Source of the DNA: Priestia endophytica DSM 13796
GTDB lineage: Bacteria; Bacillota; Bacilli; Bacillales; Bacillaceae_H
NCBI RefSeq assembly: GCF_900115845.1
Contig: NZ_FOXX01000002.1
Span: forward strand, 400,997-464,996
Direction: 5' to 3'
DNA length: 64,000 bases
How positions within the stretch are numbered: the first letter of the stretch is position 1; each line of letters opens with the position of its first letter. The position numbers and the translations under genes are program-made. Positions 23,547 through 32,870 of this stretch are shown here, piece by piece. The notes beneath the pieces are model-generated. The model saw nothing but the letters and a program-made list of their open reading frames with translations. It was not told where the DNA came from and ran no database searches.

Positions 23547-24863
23547 ATGAGACATAAAGAATATCTTAGCCTGGCCATTCCGCTTATGCTGTCAACAATG
23601 ACAACTCCCATTCTCGGCGCTGTTGACACAGCAATTGTTGGACACGTAAGCGGAGCTACATATATTGGAGCGGTTGCCATTGGTAGTTTAATTTTTAGCA
23701 CGATTTATTGGCTGTTTGGGTTTTTAAGAGTAAGCACGTCGGGATTTTCAGCCCAAGCAGTAGGGAAGGGAGCAAAGGAAGAACTTCTTCATGCTTTAAC
23801 GCGGCCGATGTTTCTTGCTCTACTTGTTGGCGTTTCTTTTCTTTTATTGCAGTGGCCGATCGGCAAGATAGCATTAATGGTTATCAAACCAAGTCAGGAA
23901 GTGCAGGAACTTGCATTAAACTATTTTTATATCCGCATATGGGGAGCGCCATTTGCGCTTATAACATATGTCATATTAGGCTTTTTAATTGGCACTGGAC
24001 GGGTAAAAGTGTCTCTTTTTCTGCAGATTGGAATGAACGTTGTGAATATCGTTCTCGACTTCTTATTTGTCCAAGGATTCGGTTGGGCGGTCAAGGGCGT
24101 TGCTTTTGCAACCCTAATTGCTGAAGTTTCGGGAGCCGTTGTGGGAATGATCATCATTGCTCAAACATTTAACCTTTCTTTAAAAAAATGGTCATTTGTG
24201 AGCACTGCTGATTTTTCCTCTTTTAAAAAAATGCTTGAAGTCAACCGTGATCTTTTTATTAGAACGTTTTGTTTAATTGTTATGTACAATATGTTTACAG
24301 CAAAAGGAGCGGATTTTGGTACGGAAATACTAGCAGCAAACGCCATTCTTCTTCAAATTCAATTTATTATGGCTTATTGCTTAGATGGTTTTGCTAATGC
24401 TACAAGTATTGTTGTAGGAAGAGCTGTTGGAAGTAATAACGAATCTCTGTATAACAAAGGTCTTTCGCTTACAATGTATTGGGGACTCATTGTTGTTTGT
24501 TTCTTAAGTTTGTGCTACCTCTTTATGGACAGTGCTTTGTTCTCGTTATTTACAAACGACATGAGCACAATTGAAGCTGCTAAAGAGTATAGTTTTTGGC
24601 TCACTCTATTTCCTTTTGCTACAGGTGCTGGTTTGCTTTTTTACGGTGTTTTCACAGGAGCAACAAGAGCAAAACCAATTCGAGATTCTACTATTTTTGC
24701 ACTCTTTTTCTTTTTAGTCTCGTATTTCTTGCTTCCCCCGTTTTATGGAAATCATGGGTTGTGGATTGCCTTTTTAGTATTTAACGCTGGTCGTTCTTTA
24801 TTTTTGGTTGCTTCTTTGCCAAAACTGAAAAAACAGGTACTGACCAAGGGAATGCCTGTTTAA
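23547..24863 (+). CDS. MATE family efflux transporter (DinF-like)
   Basis: A 438-residue protein with about twelve transmembrane segments in two MATE halves. The N-terminal LAIPLMLSTMTTPILGAVDTA is the typical first helix of the DinF branch. The second half begins near residue 235 (RTFCLIVMYNMFT). MATE proteins export cationic or other drugs against Na+ or H+. GTAAGGAAGTG precedes ATG. The substrate is not predictable. Confidence 0.88.
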   Translation: MRHKEYLSLAIPLMLSTMTTPILGAVDTAIVGHVSGATYIGAVAIGSLIFSTIYWLFGFLRVSTSGFSAQAVGKGAKEELLHALTRPMFLALLVGVSFLLLQWPIGKIALMVIKPSQEVQELALNYFYIRIWGAPFALITYVILGFLIGTGRVKVSLFLQIGMNVVNIVLDFLFVQGFGWAVKGVAFATLIAEVSGAVVGMIIIAQTFNLSLKKWSFVSTADFSSFKKMLEVNRDLFIRTFCLIVMYNMFTAKGADFGTEILAANAILLQIQFIMAYCLDGFANATSIVVGRAVGSNNESLYNKGLSLTMYWGLIVVCFLSLCYLFMDSALFSLFTNDMSTIEAAKEYSFWLTLFPFATGAGLLFYGVFTGATRAKPIRDSTIFALFFFLVSYFLLPPFYGNHGLWIAFLVFNAGRSLFLVASLPKLKKQVLTKGMPV

Positions 24864-24953
24864 ATATATTTGCTCTATTTTAGTAGAGTTTCAGATGTTA
24901 TTGTTTTATATTTCCTAGTTGAAAAGTGTAAGATAGGGGTGGGAGGCGATAGT

Positions 24954-25439
24954 ATGGAAAAAGGTTTAATAAATCAATTTCAATTTTTACGTTCAGGGAC
25001 AATTCGTTTACTAGAGACAACGTCAGAGGAAAAGGCTGATGTTATTCCAGAAGGATTCAGCAACTCTATCCACTGGAACTTAGGACATATTGCCGTTATT
25101 CAAGAACGCGTGCTATATGGATTAGGATTACGACAAAAACCAGAGCTTTCAGAAGAGTTTATTTCTCATTTTGATATGGGAACAGATCCAAAAAAAGACG
25201 GATGGGAAAAAACAGCTCCATCACTAGAAGAAGTTAAGAAAGAATTAACTCGTCAGCTTGAACAATTTCCTCAAACATTTGCAGGGAAATTTGATAATGA
25301 GCTTGTTGAACCATTCAAACTTAGAAGCGTGGAAATGAAAACAATTGGAGAGCTTTTTTCTTTCAGCCTTTGGCACGAAACTCTTCATGATGGTGTAATT
25401 AAAGGATTGAATTATGCTTTAAAAGGGCAAAGTAAATAA
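24954..25439 (+). CDS. DinB-family putative metalloenzyme
   Basis: A 161-residue four-helix DinB/YfiT-type protein. The three metal-binding His are in HWNLGHI (residues about 42-48) and LWHETLHDG (about 141-149). The family includes thiol-dependent transferases such as bacillithiol transferases. Start ATG at 24954 has GGGAGG 8 bases upstream. A strong terminator follows. Confidence 0.83.
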   Translation: MEKGLINQFQFLRSGTIRLLETTSEEKADVIPEGFSNSIHWNLGHIAVIQERVLYGLGLRQKPELSEEFISHFDMGTDPKKDGWEKTAPSLEEVKKELTRQLEQFPQTFAGKFDNELVEPFKLRSVEMKTIGELFSFSLWHETLHDGVIKGLNYALKGQSK

Positions 25440-25442
25440 GGA

Positions 25443-25470
25443 GAAGGCCGTTCATCGGACGGCCTTTTTC
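25443..25470 (+). terminator. Intrinsic terminator of the DinB-family gene
   Basis: AAGGCCGT pairs with ACGGCCTT, followed by TTTTTC. Confidence 0.92.
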
Positions 25471-25563
25471 TTATTTAAAAGAAAATAAATATAAAGCAGT
25501 ACACAATAGGTGTGAAATCTATGTTAAGATTAGGAAAAATCGCTGTTATGAGGAAGGATTGTT

Positions 25564-26019
25564 ATGGAAAGATACGTTGAGCAGATGAGAAAGAAAATAG
25601 GGGCGTCTTCTCTTTTTGTCCCAAGTGCCATGATTCTCGTTGTGAATGAGGAAAATAAAGTACTTTTATTACATAGGAAAGATACAGAAACATGGGGATT
25701 GCCGAGTGGAGCTATGGAGCTTGGAGAAACATTTGAAGAAGCAGCTGCAAGACAGCTCAAAGAAGAAACAGGGTTAACAGCTCATAAACTTCAATTTATG
25801 GATATTCTTTCAGGGGAAGACTACTATTTTAAATATCCTAACGGTGATGAAGTGTATAATATCATTTCCGTTTTTTTAGCTATTGACCCATACGGAAGCT
25901 TGCAGTGTAACTTTAAGGAAGCAAAGAAACTTTCTTTCTTTTCTCAAGAAAATTTACCGCCGCTTGAGAAGAGAACGAGTAAAGTGTTGCTAAAAGTAGG
26001 TGCAACAATACTAGAATAA
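25564..26019 (+). CDS. Nudix hydrolase
   Basis: A 151-residue Nudix protein that hydrolyses nucleoside diphosphate-linked compounds. The Nudix box is complete: GAMELGETFEEAAARQLKEE followed by TGL (residues about 61-83). GLPSGAMELGET is also typical. It follows a DinB gene and precedes another Nudix gene, separated by 84 bases. The substrate cannot be read from the sequence. Confidence 0.9.
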   Translation: MERYVEQMRKKIGASSLFVPSAMILVVNEENKVLLLHRKDTETWGLPSGAMELGETFEEAAARQLKEETGLTAHKLQFMDILSGEDYYFKYPNGDEVYNIISVFLAIDPYGSLQCNFKEAKKLSFFSQENLPPLEKRTSKVLLKVGATILE

Positions 26020-26103
26020 ATAGAGAAACATGCCTTTTTATCTTTGCATACTATAAAAGACGAGCGTCTTTTTGCTCGAAAACTAGGTAAAGGGTGAGAG
26101 ACT

Positions 26104-26721
26104 GTGAGTGAAAACTGGTTAGCATGGGTACAACAAATGCAGGGAATTGCGCAAGCGGGATTAGCATACTCAAAAGATAAGTATGATATTGAACGTTTCG
26201 AACAACTTAGAGAACTAAGCAAAGAAATTCTGCTTCAGTATACAAAAGTAGATGCTAATATGTTAGACACCCTATTGGAGGGGGAAGTAGGATATCCAAC
26301 TCCAAAAGTGGCGGTAAGAGCAGTTGTGTTTCAGGAAAATAAAATCTTAATGGTGCAAGAAGAACAAGATGGGCTATGGTCTCTTCCTGGAGGATGGGCA
26401 GACATTGGATTAAGCCCGCGTGAAGTTGTTGTAAAAGAAGTGAAAGAAGAAGCAGGAATTGAGGTGGAGCCTGTACGTCTTCTTGCCGTTTTTGATCAGC
26501 ATCACCATGATCACCCACCATCATTTTTCCATATTTACAATCTCTATCTTCTTTGTGAAGTAAAAGGCGGAGAGCTTAAAGCAGGGATGGAAACACTTGA
26601 TGTTCAATATTGTGAGCAAGAAAATTTGCCACCGCTTTCTGTCAAACGTGTGACAAAGGCCCAAATTGACACCTTTTTCCGCTTTCTTGAAAATCCTAAT
26701 ATGGAGACGATTATAGATTAA
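26104..26721 (+). CDS. Nudix hydrolase with N-terminal helical domain (YjhB-like)
   Basis: A 205-residue protein. Residues 1-60 form a helical domain (WLAWVQQMQGIAQAGLAYSK) found in a subset of Bacillus Nudix proteins such as YjhB. The Nudix domain follows, with GGWADIGLSPREVVVKEVKE and EAGIEV. The box starts with GGWADIG, so it fits the Gx5Ex7REUXEEXGU pattern with the usual Glu pair present. GTG start with GGGTGAGAG upstream. A symmetrical terminator follows. Confidence 0.87.
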   Translation: MSENWLAWVQQMQGIAQAGLAYSKDKYDIERFEQLRELSKEILLQYTKVDANMLDTLLEGEVGYPTPKVAVRAVVFQENKILMVQEEQDGLWSLPGGWADIGLSPREVVVKEVKEEAGIEVEPVRLLAVFDQHHHDHPPSFFHIYNLYLLCEVKGGELKAGMETLDVQYCEQENLPPLSVKRVTKAQIDTFFRFLENPNMETIID

Positions 26722-26756
26722 AAAAGAGACAAAGCCTAGCTTTGTCTCTTTTTTTT
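26721..26756. terminator. Bidirectional terminator
   Basis: AAAAAGAGACAAAG pairs with CTTTGTCTCTTTTT. It separates the convergent Nudix and cls genes. Confidence 0.92.
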
Positions 26757-28224
26757 ATAAGATAGGTGATAATAAGCGAGAAATCGATTCTTTAAAGCGG
26801 ATATAGTAGGAGCGCTGATCATAAATCTCACGAGTCAGTTTCTTTGACTTTAGCATGTCATCTTCAAAGATTGCGGCAAGCTTCATAGCGGTTTTGTAAT
26901 GATAAAGAAAAGCGTTTACTTCAAAGTTTAGGCGAAAGCTTCTTACATCAATATTTGCAGTACCAACTGAAGCAATCTCATCATCAATAACAATAGTTTT
27001 TGCATGAAGAAAGCCGTTTTCATAAATATAAACGTCTGCTCCTGCTTTTAAAAGCTCTCCAATATACGAATATGTTGCCCAATATACAAAAGGGTGATCA
27101 GGTTTGTCTGGAATCATAATTTTTACTTTTACACCTGAAAGAGCCGCAATGCGAAGTGCATCAAGTAAGCTATCATCAGGAATAAAGTAAGGAGTTTGAA
27201 TATAAATATAGCGTTCCGCTGATAAAATAAGTTTAATATAGCCGTTTTTTATTTGTTCCCATTGAGAATCAGGACCGCTTGAAACAATTTGAACACCAAC
27301 GTCTCCTCTGGGAGAAACTGGAGGATAATAATGTCCCTTAAAAGAAATATCGTGTTTTGAAGCTTGATTCCAATCTAAAATAAAGCGGCTTTGAATATGG
27401 TGAACAGCTTCACCTTTGACACGTAAATGCGTATCTCTCCAATATCCAAACTTTTCATTTAGTCCCAAATACTCATCTCCAACGTTGAATCCACCAATAT
27501 ATCCAATGCTTCCATCAATAATAACAAGCTTTCGGTGATTGCGGTAATTTAAGCGGAGGTTAACGAGTGGAAAGCGAGACGGGAAAAATGCTTCAACTTC
27601 TCCCCCTGCTGCTCGAATGCTTTTTACAAGCTTCCGACTGAGTCCTCTAGAGCCCATATCGTCGTAAAGAAGCCTTATTTTAACTCCCTCTTTCGCTTTT
27701 TTAATAAGCAAATTCCCAAGTTTAGTCCCAAGCTCGTCTGATCTCAAAATGTAGTACAGCATATGAATATGATGTTTCGCTTTTTCAAGATCTTGAAAAA
27801 GGGAGTCAAATTTCTCCCTTCCGTCAATAAAAAGATCAACTTCATTATCTTGAGTGAAAATAGCACGATCGTTATTTAAAAGCATGGCAATTAAATGCTG
27901 GTGCTTTTTATTGATGGGATTGTGAAAATCAAACATATGTGATTGAAGAAGTTCGCGCTGATTTGCAACAATTTTCTTAATATATTCTTTACTTTTTTTA
28001 TCCCAAGTAAAAATTTTTCTTTTGCTTAAATTTTGACCAAATATTAAATATAAAATAAATCCAACAATTGGGATAAACCCTAATATCATAACCCATGCCC
28101 ATGTTGCTGTAATGTTGCGTCGTTCTAAAAAGACAATTGCCATTGCAAGCAAAATATTTAGAACAAGCAGCACTGTTGGGACATAAGGAGGCATGATCCC
28201 GGCAAAGAAATCGTTTACTTCCAT
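26755..28224 (-). CDS. cls: Cardiolipin synthase
   Basis: A 489-residue phospholipase D-type cardiolipin synthase that joins two phosphatidylglycerols. Two N-terminal transmembrane segments (about residues 12-32 and 40-60) precede two PLD domains with HKD motifs: HRKLVIIDG near residue 225 and HAKTIVIDDEIASVGTAN near residue 400. Length and architecture match the ClsA (YwnE) type. AAAGGAG precedes ATG by 7 bases. Single-gene unit. Confidence 0.93.
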   Translation of the reverse strand: MEVNDFFAGIMPPYVPTVLLVLNILLAMAIVFLERRNITATWAWVMILGFIPIVGFILYLIFGQNLSKRKIFTWDKKSKEYIKKIVANQRELLQSHMFDFHNPINKKHQHLIAMLLNNDRAIFTQDNEVDLFIDGREKFDSLFQDLEKAKHHIHMLYYILRSDELGTKLGNLLIKKAKEGVKIRLLYDDMGSRGLSRKLVKSIRAAGGEVEAFFPSRFPLVNLRLNYRNHRKLVIIDGSIGYIGGFNVGDEYLGLNEKFGYWRDTHLRVKGEAVHHIQSRFILDWNQASKHDISFKGHYYPPVSPRGDVGVQIVSSGPDSQWEQIKNGYIKLILSAERYIYIQTPYFIPDDSLLDALRIAALSGVKVKIMIPDKPDHPFVYWATYSYIGELLKAGADVYIYENGFLHAKTIVIDDEIASVGTANIDVRSFRLNFEVNAFLYHYKTAMKLAAIFEDDMLKSKKLTREIYDQRSYYIRFKESISRLLSPIL

Positions 28225-28408
28225 AGAATGCTCCTTTAGTTTGCTGTTGTAGTAGGTTGAGTTGATCTTTATGTTTTTAACCGCTACTTCTGTTCAATTA
28301 TAGAAAAAAAGCGTTAGAAAGAAAAGAAATAGCTATTTTAACAACGCATGAAATAAAAAATGTTTTTCGTTCATACTATAACTAAGATCAGAAAAAGAGG
28401 TGGATAAT

Positions 28409-28981
28409 GTGAAAAAATGGGGACTTTGGATTGTCCTTGGCGTCATCGTACTGCTTGCAATCTTTTCGTTTAGTTCATATAACGGTCTTGTCACACAGGA
28501 ACAAAAAGTAGATACGTCATGGGCACAGGTAGAAAATCAGTTAAAACGTCGCTCAGATTTAATTCCTAATCTAGTTGAAACTGTAAAAGGATATGCAAGT
28601 CAAGAAAAAGAAGTCATTCAATCTGTAACAGATGCTCGTGCCCAGCTTGCGGGAGCAAATACTCCAAAGGAATATGCAAACGCAGATGAGAACTTGAACG
28701 GAGCTTTGAATCGTCTTCTCGTTGTTGTTGAAAATTATCCAAACCTCAAATCAAACGAGAATTTTAGGAGTTTAATGGATACGCTTGAAGGAACAGAAAA
28801 TCGTTTAGCTGTTGCTCGCCGTGATTACAACGAAAGTGTCGAAACATACAACTTAAAAGTTCGACGTTTCCCAGGAAACATTATGGCTAATATTTTTGGA
28901 TTTTCAAAAAAATCGTATTATGAAGTAAGTGAGAAAGATCAAGAAAATCCTCAAGTAGACTTTGGGAGCGGAAGCAAATGA
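28409..28981 (+). CDS. lemA: LemA family protein
   Basis: A 190-residue LemA protein. One N-terminal membrane helix (residues 5-25) is followed by a helical domain with NGLVTQEQKVDTSWAQVENQ and RRSDLIPNLVETVKGYA, both family hallmarks, and YNESVETYN. GTG at 28409 is chosen because AGAGGTGG lies 5 bases upstream. It overlaps the following TPM-domain gene by four bases, the usual LemA-TPM pair. The role is poorly defined, probably envelope-related. Confidence 0.9.
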   Translation: MKKWGLWIVLGVIVLLAIFSFSSYNGLVTQEQKVDTSWAQVENQLKRRSDLIPNLVETVKGYASQEKEVIQSVTDARAQLAGANTPKEYANADENLNGALNRLLVVVENYPNLKSNENFRSLMDTLEGTENRLAVARRDYNESVETYNLKVRRFPGNIMANIFGFSKKSYYEVSEKDQENPQVDFGSGSK

Positions 28982-29739
28982 GCCTCTCCCGTTTTTTTAT
29001 GTTCCCCTGTTTTTTTACTCTATTTCTTTGCCCTTTTTCAGCAAGTGCTAACGCTCCAACACCAGTTGGCGATATTTATGTTCAAGATTTTGCAAAGCTT
29101 CTAACAACAGAGGAAGCCAAGGAATTGAAGCAAATGGGGAGAAGTCTTCAACAAAAAACAAAAGCTCAAATTGCGGTACTAACGGTCTCTTCAACAGATG
29201 GAATGGCAATTGAAGAGTACGGAATTGAGGCATTTAGACAGTATAAGCTAGGTGACAGGGAGCTTAACAATGGTGTTCTTCTTCTTGTTGTAAAAGGCAG
29301 TGAACAAAGAGAAGTTCGCATTGAGGTCGGATATGGTCTTGAGGGAGCAATACCTGATTCTAAAGCAGGAGTTATTTTGGATGAATTTACCCTTCCTTAT
29401 TTTAAACAAGGGAAGTATGGAAAAGGAATTGTTGAAACATACCGCGTTCTTTATGCGGAAACAGCTAAGGAATACGGAGTGGAAACAAAATGGGAAGGAA
29501 AAACAGCCACACCAGCTGAAAAGGAAGCTTCTTCAGGACAAGAAATGAATCCGTTTGTTGCAATTATTATAGGTATTATCTTGATTATTCTTATTGTGAT
29601 TGATGTAAAGTTTTTTGGTGGCTTTCTTACAAATTTATTGCTTCAGCTTCTTTTTCTTTTTCGAGGAGGTGGAGGTGGAGGCAATATCGGCGGCGGTGGT
29701 GGAAGCGCTGGCGGTGGGGGAGCAAGCCGGAAATGGTAG
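28978..29739 (+). CDS. TPM-domain protein (YgcG-like)
   Basis: A 253-residue membrane protein. A signal peptide (residues 1-24, ending SASA) is followed by a TPM domain (residues 33-165) with YVQDFAKLLT, NNGVLLLV and EVGYGLEGAIPDSKAG, a transmembrane helix (about 190-210), and a Gly-rich tail ending SAGGGGASRKW. It is coupled to lemA by overlapping start and stop codons. TPM proteins have been described as phosphatase-like or assembly factors; the activity here is not known. Confidence 0.88.
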   Translation: MSLSRFFMFPCFFTLFLCPFSASANAPTPVGDIYVQDFAKLLTTEEAKELKQMGRSLQQKTKAQIAVLTVSSTDGMAIEEYGIEAFRQYKLGDRELNNGVLLLVVKGSEQREVRIEVGYGLEGAIPDSKAGVILDEFTLPYFKQGKYGKGIVETYRVLYAETAKEYGVETKWEGKTATPAEKEASSGQEMNPFVAIIIGIILIILIVIDVKFFGGFLTNLLLQLLFLFRGGGGGGNIGGGGGSAGGGGASRKW

Positions 29740-29903
29740 AAAACAAAAGCGAGAGAAACTCTTTCATTTGAACGATAAGTTCTTTGTGAGCGTTTCTCTA
29801 AGACTCATGTAAAAAAGGACAAGCAATACAGGGGGGATTGTGTACAATTTTTTGAAAAAGGGAATAAACAAAGATAAAGTACTATGAATAGGGGAAGGTG
29901 ACG

Positions 29904-30791
29904 ATGATGTCAGCAGCACTGATTTTAAATCCTAATGCAGGCAACGGAAAAATAAAAAAAGAGTTACAACATATAAAGGAAATCATAGAAAGCACGTATG
30001 CTCCACTTTCTGTTTATGAAACAAAAAGAGAAGGAGACGGCGCCCGCTTAGTAAAAGAGCTTGAAAGTAAAGTTGATCTAATTATTGGAGCAGGGGGGGA
30101 TGGAACGATTCACGAGCTCATTAATGCTATGTGTGAGCTAAAAACAAGACCTTTATTTGCGGTGCTTCCAGGAGGAACATGTAACGATTTTTCACGAGGA
30201 ATTGGAATAGATCAAAATATTATCAAAGCAGCACAGCAAATTGCAACAGGAAGAGTTGAAAAAGTAGACATTGGGAAGAGTGAGCATCAATACTTTTCAA
30301 ACTTTTGGGGAATTGGGCTCATTAATGAAGTATCTGAAAATATTGAGAAAGATTCAAAAGCTCGTTTTGGTAAACTCTCTTATTATATGAGTACAGCTAA
30401 AACGATTACAAATGTTGAACCTTTCTATGTAGAAATAGAAGGCGATGAAGAGGAGTTTAAAGGAGAAGCTGTTATGGTTGTAGTAGGAAACGGGGCTTTT
30501 ACAGGAGGGCTAAGACCTTTTTTTCCGAAAAACCATCTTCAAGATTCTTGTTTGGACGTGCTTGTTGTAACGGAATCAAACGTACAGACGTTTTGGAAGC
30601 TTTTTCTCTCAAATTTTTCAGATGAGAAAGTTATTCAAGAGGAAAGTATTCTTAAATTTCAAGCTAAGCATGTTAAAGTGACCACATCATCAGCACAAAA
30701 GATTGACTGTGATGGTGAGCGCAAATATTATACTCCAGATACTATAACCGTTCTACCACGATTTTTAGAAGTGATTGTAGGGAATCTCTAA
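29904..30791 (+). CDS. Diacylglycerol/lipid kinase family protein (DgkB/YegS type)
   Basis: A 295-residue DAGK-catalytic-domain protein. Motifs: ALILNPNAGNGK at the N-terminus, GAGGDGTIHELINAM (nucleotide-binding GGDGT) near residue 65, and LPGGTCNDFSRGIG near residue 93. It could be DgkB (recycling diacylglycerol from lipoteichoic acid synthesis) or a BmrU-like paralogue. Start: GGGGAAGG precedes ATG ATG; a GTG six bases upstream is also in frame. Confidence 0.85.
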   Translation: MMSAALILNPNAGNGKIKKELQHIKEIIESTYAPLSVYETKREGDGARLVKELESKVDLIIGAGGDGTIHELINAMCELKTRPLFAVLPGGTCNDFSRGIGIDQNIIKAAQQIATGRVEKVDIGKSEHQYFSNFWGIGLINEVSENIEKDSKARFGKLSYYMSTAKTITNVEPFYVEIEGDEEEFKGEAVMVVVGNGAFTGGLRPFFPKNHLQDSCLDVLVVTESNVQTFWKLFLSNFSDEKVIQEESILKFQAKHVKVTTSSAQKIDCDGERKYYTPDTITVLPRFLEVIVGNL

Positions 30792-30890
30792 AATAAAAGA
30801 ATTAATATTTTATAATTGGTGTGGTGTCCATGCCAACTTCTTTCATTATGCATACCCTATAAAAGGAATAGAGCAAAGGCGGGTTTTTAC

Positions 30891-32189
30891 ATGCATAATG
30901 ATAAGAAGAAAATAGCTGTAGTAGGGTTGGGATTTGTTGGATTGCCTCTATCTATGTTGCTATTATCAAAAGGATTCACGGTTGTTGGAATTGACTTAGA
31001 TGAAAATAAAATTCGCTCTTTAAACAATGGGAAAAGCTATATTTCAGATATTAGTGACAAGAGTGTAGAAGAAAGTATGAAATCAAAACGTTTTTCTGTT
31101 TCTTCTAGCTATAAAAATGTAGAGGAAGTAGATGCAATCATTATCTGTGTTCCAACTCCTCTTAAAGAAGAATATGTTCCAAATCTTGTTTATATTGAGA
31201 AAGCCGCAGAGGCGTTAAAAGCTCATCTTCAAAAAGGTCAGCTTGTTGTTCTCGAAAGCTCTACGTTTCCAGGAACAACAAGAGAGATTCTTCAACCTCT
31301 TTTAGAAGAAAGTGGGCTTGAAGCAGGGAAAGACTTTCATTTAGCATACTCTCCAGAACGCGTTGACCCTGGGAATGTTCAATTCTCGCTTGGAGATATT
31401 CCGAAAGTAATTGGAGGAATTACTTCAGATTGTCAGGAAGTTGCTTGTGATTTATATTCAAAGATTTATCAAACGGTTGTCCCTGTTTCCTCACCTGAAA
31501 TTGCCGAGCTTACAAAGCTTTTAGAAAACACATACCGATTTATCAACATTTCTTTTATTAATGAAATGGCGATGCTTTGTGATCAGATGAACATTGATGT
31601 ATGGGAAGTGATTGCAGCTGCAAGCACAAAGCCATATGGATTCGCGCCTTTTTATCCAGGCCCAGGCATTAGTGGTCACTGCATTCCGGTAGATCCTCTC
31701 TATTTGCAATTTAAAGCAAAAGAAAAAGGGGTTACTAGCAACTTTATTGAGTTATCAACTTCTACAAATGAAAAAATTGTTCAGTATATTGTTGAAAGAA
31801 CATTAGAAATAGTAGGAAAAGAACCTGAAGAAACAAGCGTTTTACTCTACGGATTAACGTATAAAAGAGATATACCAGATGTGAGAGATTCAAAAGCTGT
31901 AGAAGTGATGGAACACCTTCTTGAAAAAGGGGTTAATGTAACTTATCACGATCCACACTTTGAGCGTATTATGATCAATGGGGATGTTCATCATAGCGTC
32001 TCGCTACTTGATAAAGAGCTAAGTGAAAGCGACTGTGTTGTAATTTTAACAGATCATAGCGTGCTGCCAAAAGAGCAGATTTTAGAAAAGGCAAACCTTA
32101 TTTTTGACACGCGTGGAGTGCTCCAAGGTGCAAAAGGAACTGCTAAAGTAGTTGAGCTTGGTGGCGGAACATCTTTTTTTAAGAGGTAA
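30891..32189 (+). CDS. Nucleotide-sugar 6-dehydrogenase (UDP-GlcNAc/ManNAc type)
   Basis: A 432-residue UDP-sugar dehydrogenase that oxidises C6 of a UDP-hexose twice using NAD+. The NAD site is VVGLGFVGLPLSMLL (residue 9 on). The substrate loop contains YSPERVDPGN. The catalytic Cys lies in GPGISGHCIPVDP near residue 262. C-terminal LYGLTYKRDIPDVRDS is also typical. The DPGN and IPVDP variants favour the UDP-N-acetylhexosamine branch (WbpA/TuaD-like question open). No other exopolysaccharide genes are near, so it is an orphan. ATG at 30891, weak AAGGCGGG upstream. Confidence 0.87.
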   Translation: MHNDKKKIAVVGLGFVGLPLSMLLLSKGFTVVGIDLDENKIRSLNNGKSYISDISDKSVEESMKSKRFSVSSSYKNVEEVDAIIICVPTPLKEEYVPNLVYIEKAAEALKAHLQKGQLVVLESSTFPGTTREILQPLLEESGLEAGKDFHLAYSPERVDPGNVQFSLGDIPKVIGGITSDCQEVACDLYSKIYQTVVPVSSPEIAELTKLLENTYRFINISFINEMAMLCDQMNIDVWEVIAAASTKPYGFAPFYPGPGISGHCIPVDPLYLQFKAKEKGVTSNFIELSTSTNEKIVQYIVERTLEIVGKEPEETSVLLYGLTYKRDIPDVRDSKAVEVMEHLLEKGVNVTYHDPHFERIMINGDVHHSVSLLDKELSESDCVVILTDHSVLPKEQILEKANLIFDTRGVLQGAKGTAKVVELGGGTSFFKR

Positions 32190-32192
32190 GGG

Positions 32193-32225
32193 AAAAAGCT
32201 ATCTGTCTTTGAGATAGCTTTTTTA
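32193..32225 (+). terminator. Intrinsic terminator of the dehydrogenase gene
   Basis: AAAAAGCTATCT pairs with AGATAGCTTTTTT. Confidence 0.92.
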
Positions 32226-32284
32226 TATGTTTAAACAATAGGAAAGGGGGAATGAAAATAGTAAAGAAAAAAGGAGAGAATAAA

Positions 32285-32755
32285 ATGGCTTTAACTAAAG
32301 AACAAGAAACGCATTTGAAAGAAATGCTTTTAAATATGAAAAAATATAAAACAGAGCGAGTAGAAGAAACGCCAAAAGAAGATTTAAAAGAGTCAACAGG
32401 TGAATTAACGAATGGAGTTGACAATCATCTAGCAGACATTGCAACAGAGCAATATGAGCGTGAACGAGATGAGACGATTCGTGAAGTTGATGAACGCTTA
32501 CTTCAACAAGTAGATGAAGCATTACAGCGTATGGAAGATGGCACATACGGTATTTGTGTAGATACTGGTGAAGAAATCCCATACGAACGTTTAAAAGCTA
32601 ATCCTTATGCAAAACGAACAGCTAAAGCACAGGAGAAGTTTGAAAAAGGACAGCCTTCTCCAAATGCAGACCGAGCGACACAGCCAAGTCGACGCATTGA
32701 TGAAGAAAAGACTTTAACCGTTGATTCATTAAAAGAAGAACAGGATGCTTTCTAG
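32285..32755 (+). CDS. DksA/TraR-like protein with degenerate zinc site (YteA-type)
   Basis: A 156-residue, highly charged helical protein. The N-terminal coiled-coil-like half is followed by a TraR/DksA-type region, QRMEDGTYGICVDTGEEIPYERLKANPYAKRT, here cited as residues about 90-121. Only one of the four zinc-binding Cys remains, which is common in the YteA-type relatives of Bacillus, so it may not bind zinc. AAAGGAGAG precedes ATG by 6 bases. DksA proteins act on RNA polymerase; whether this one does is unknown. Confidence 0.8.
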   Translation: MALTKEQETHLKEMLLNMKKYKTERVEETPKEDLKESTGELTNGVDNHLADIATEQYERERDETIREVDERLLQQVDEALQRMEDGTYGICVDTGEEIPYERLKANPYAKRTAKAQEKFEKGQPSPNADRATQPSRRIDEEKTLTVDSLKEEQDAF

Positions 32756-32787
32756 CACAATCACAATATGTGATTGTGCTTTTTATA
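32753..32787 (+). terminator. Intrinsic terminator of the DksA-like gene
   Basis: AGCACAATCACA pairs with TGTGATTGTGCT, followed by TTTTAT. Confidence 0.9.
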
Positions 32788-32870
32788 TGGAAAAGAAATA
32801 TTGTATTCCATTTTTCCACCCCGTAAAATAAAGAAAATAGATTGACTTTATAAAAAGTGGGGGATTGTCA

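Noticed and set aside
28400..28408. GTG at 28400 as lemA start
   Set aside because: This GTG is part of the Shine-Dalgarno AGAGGTGG itself; GTG 28409 has proper spacing.
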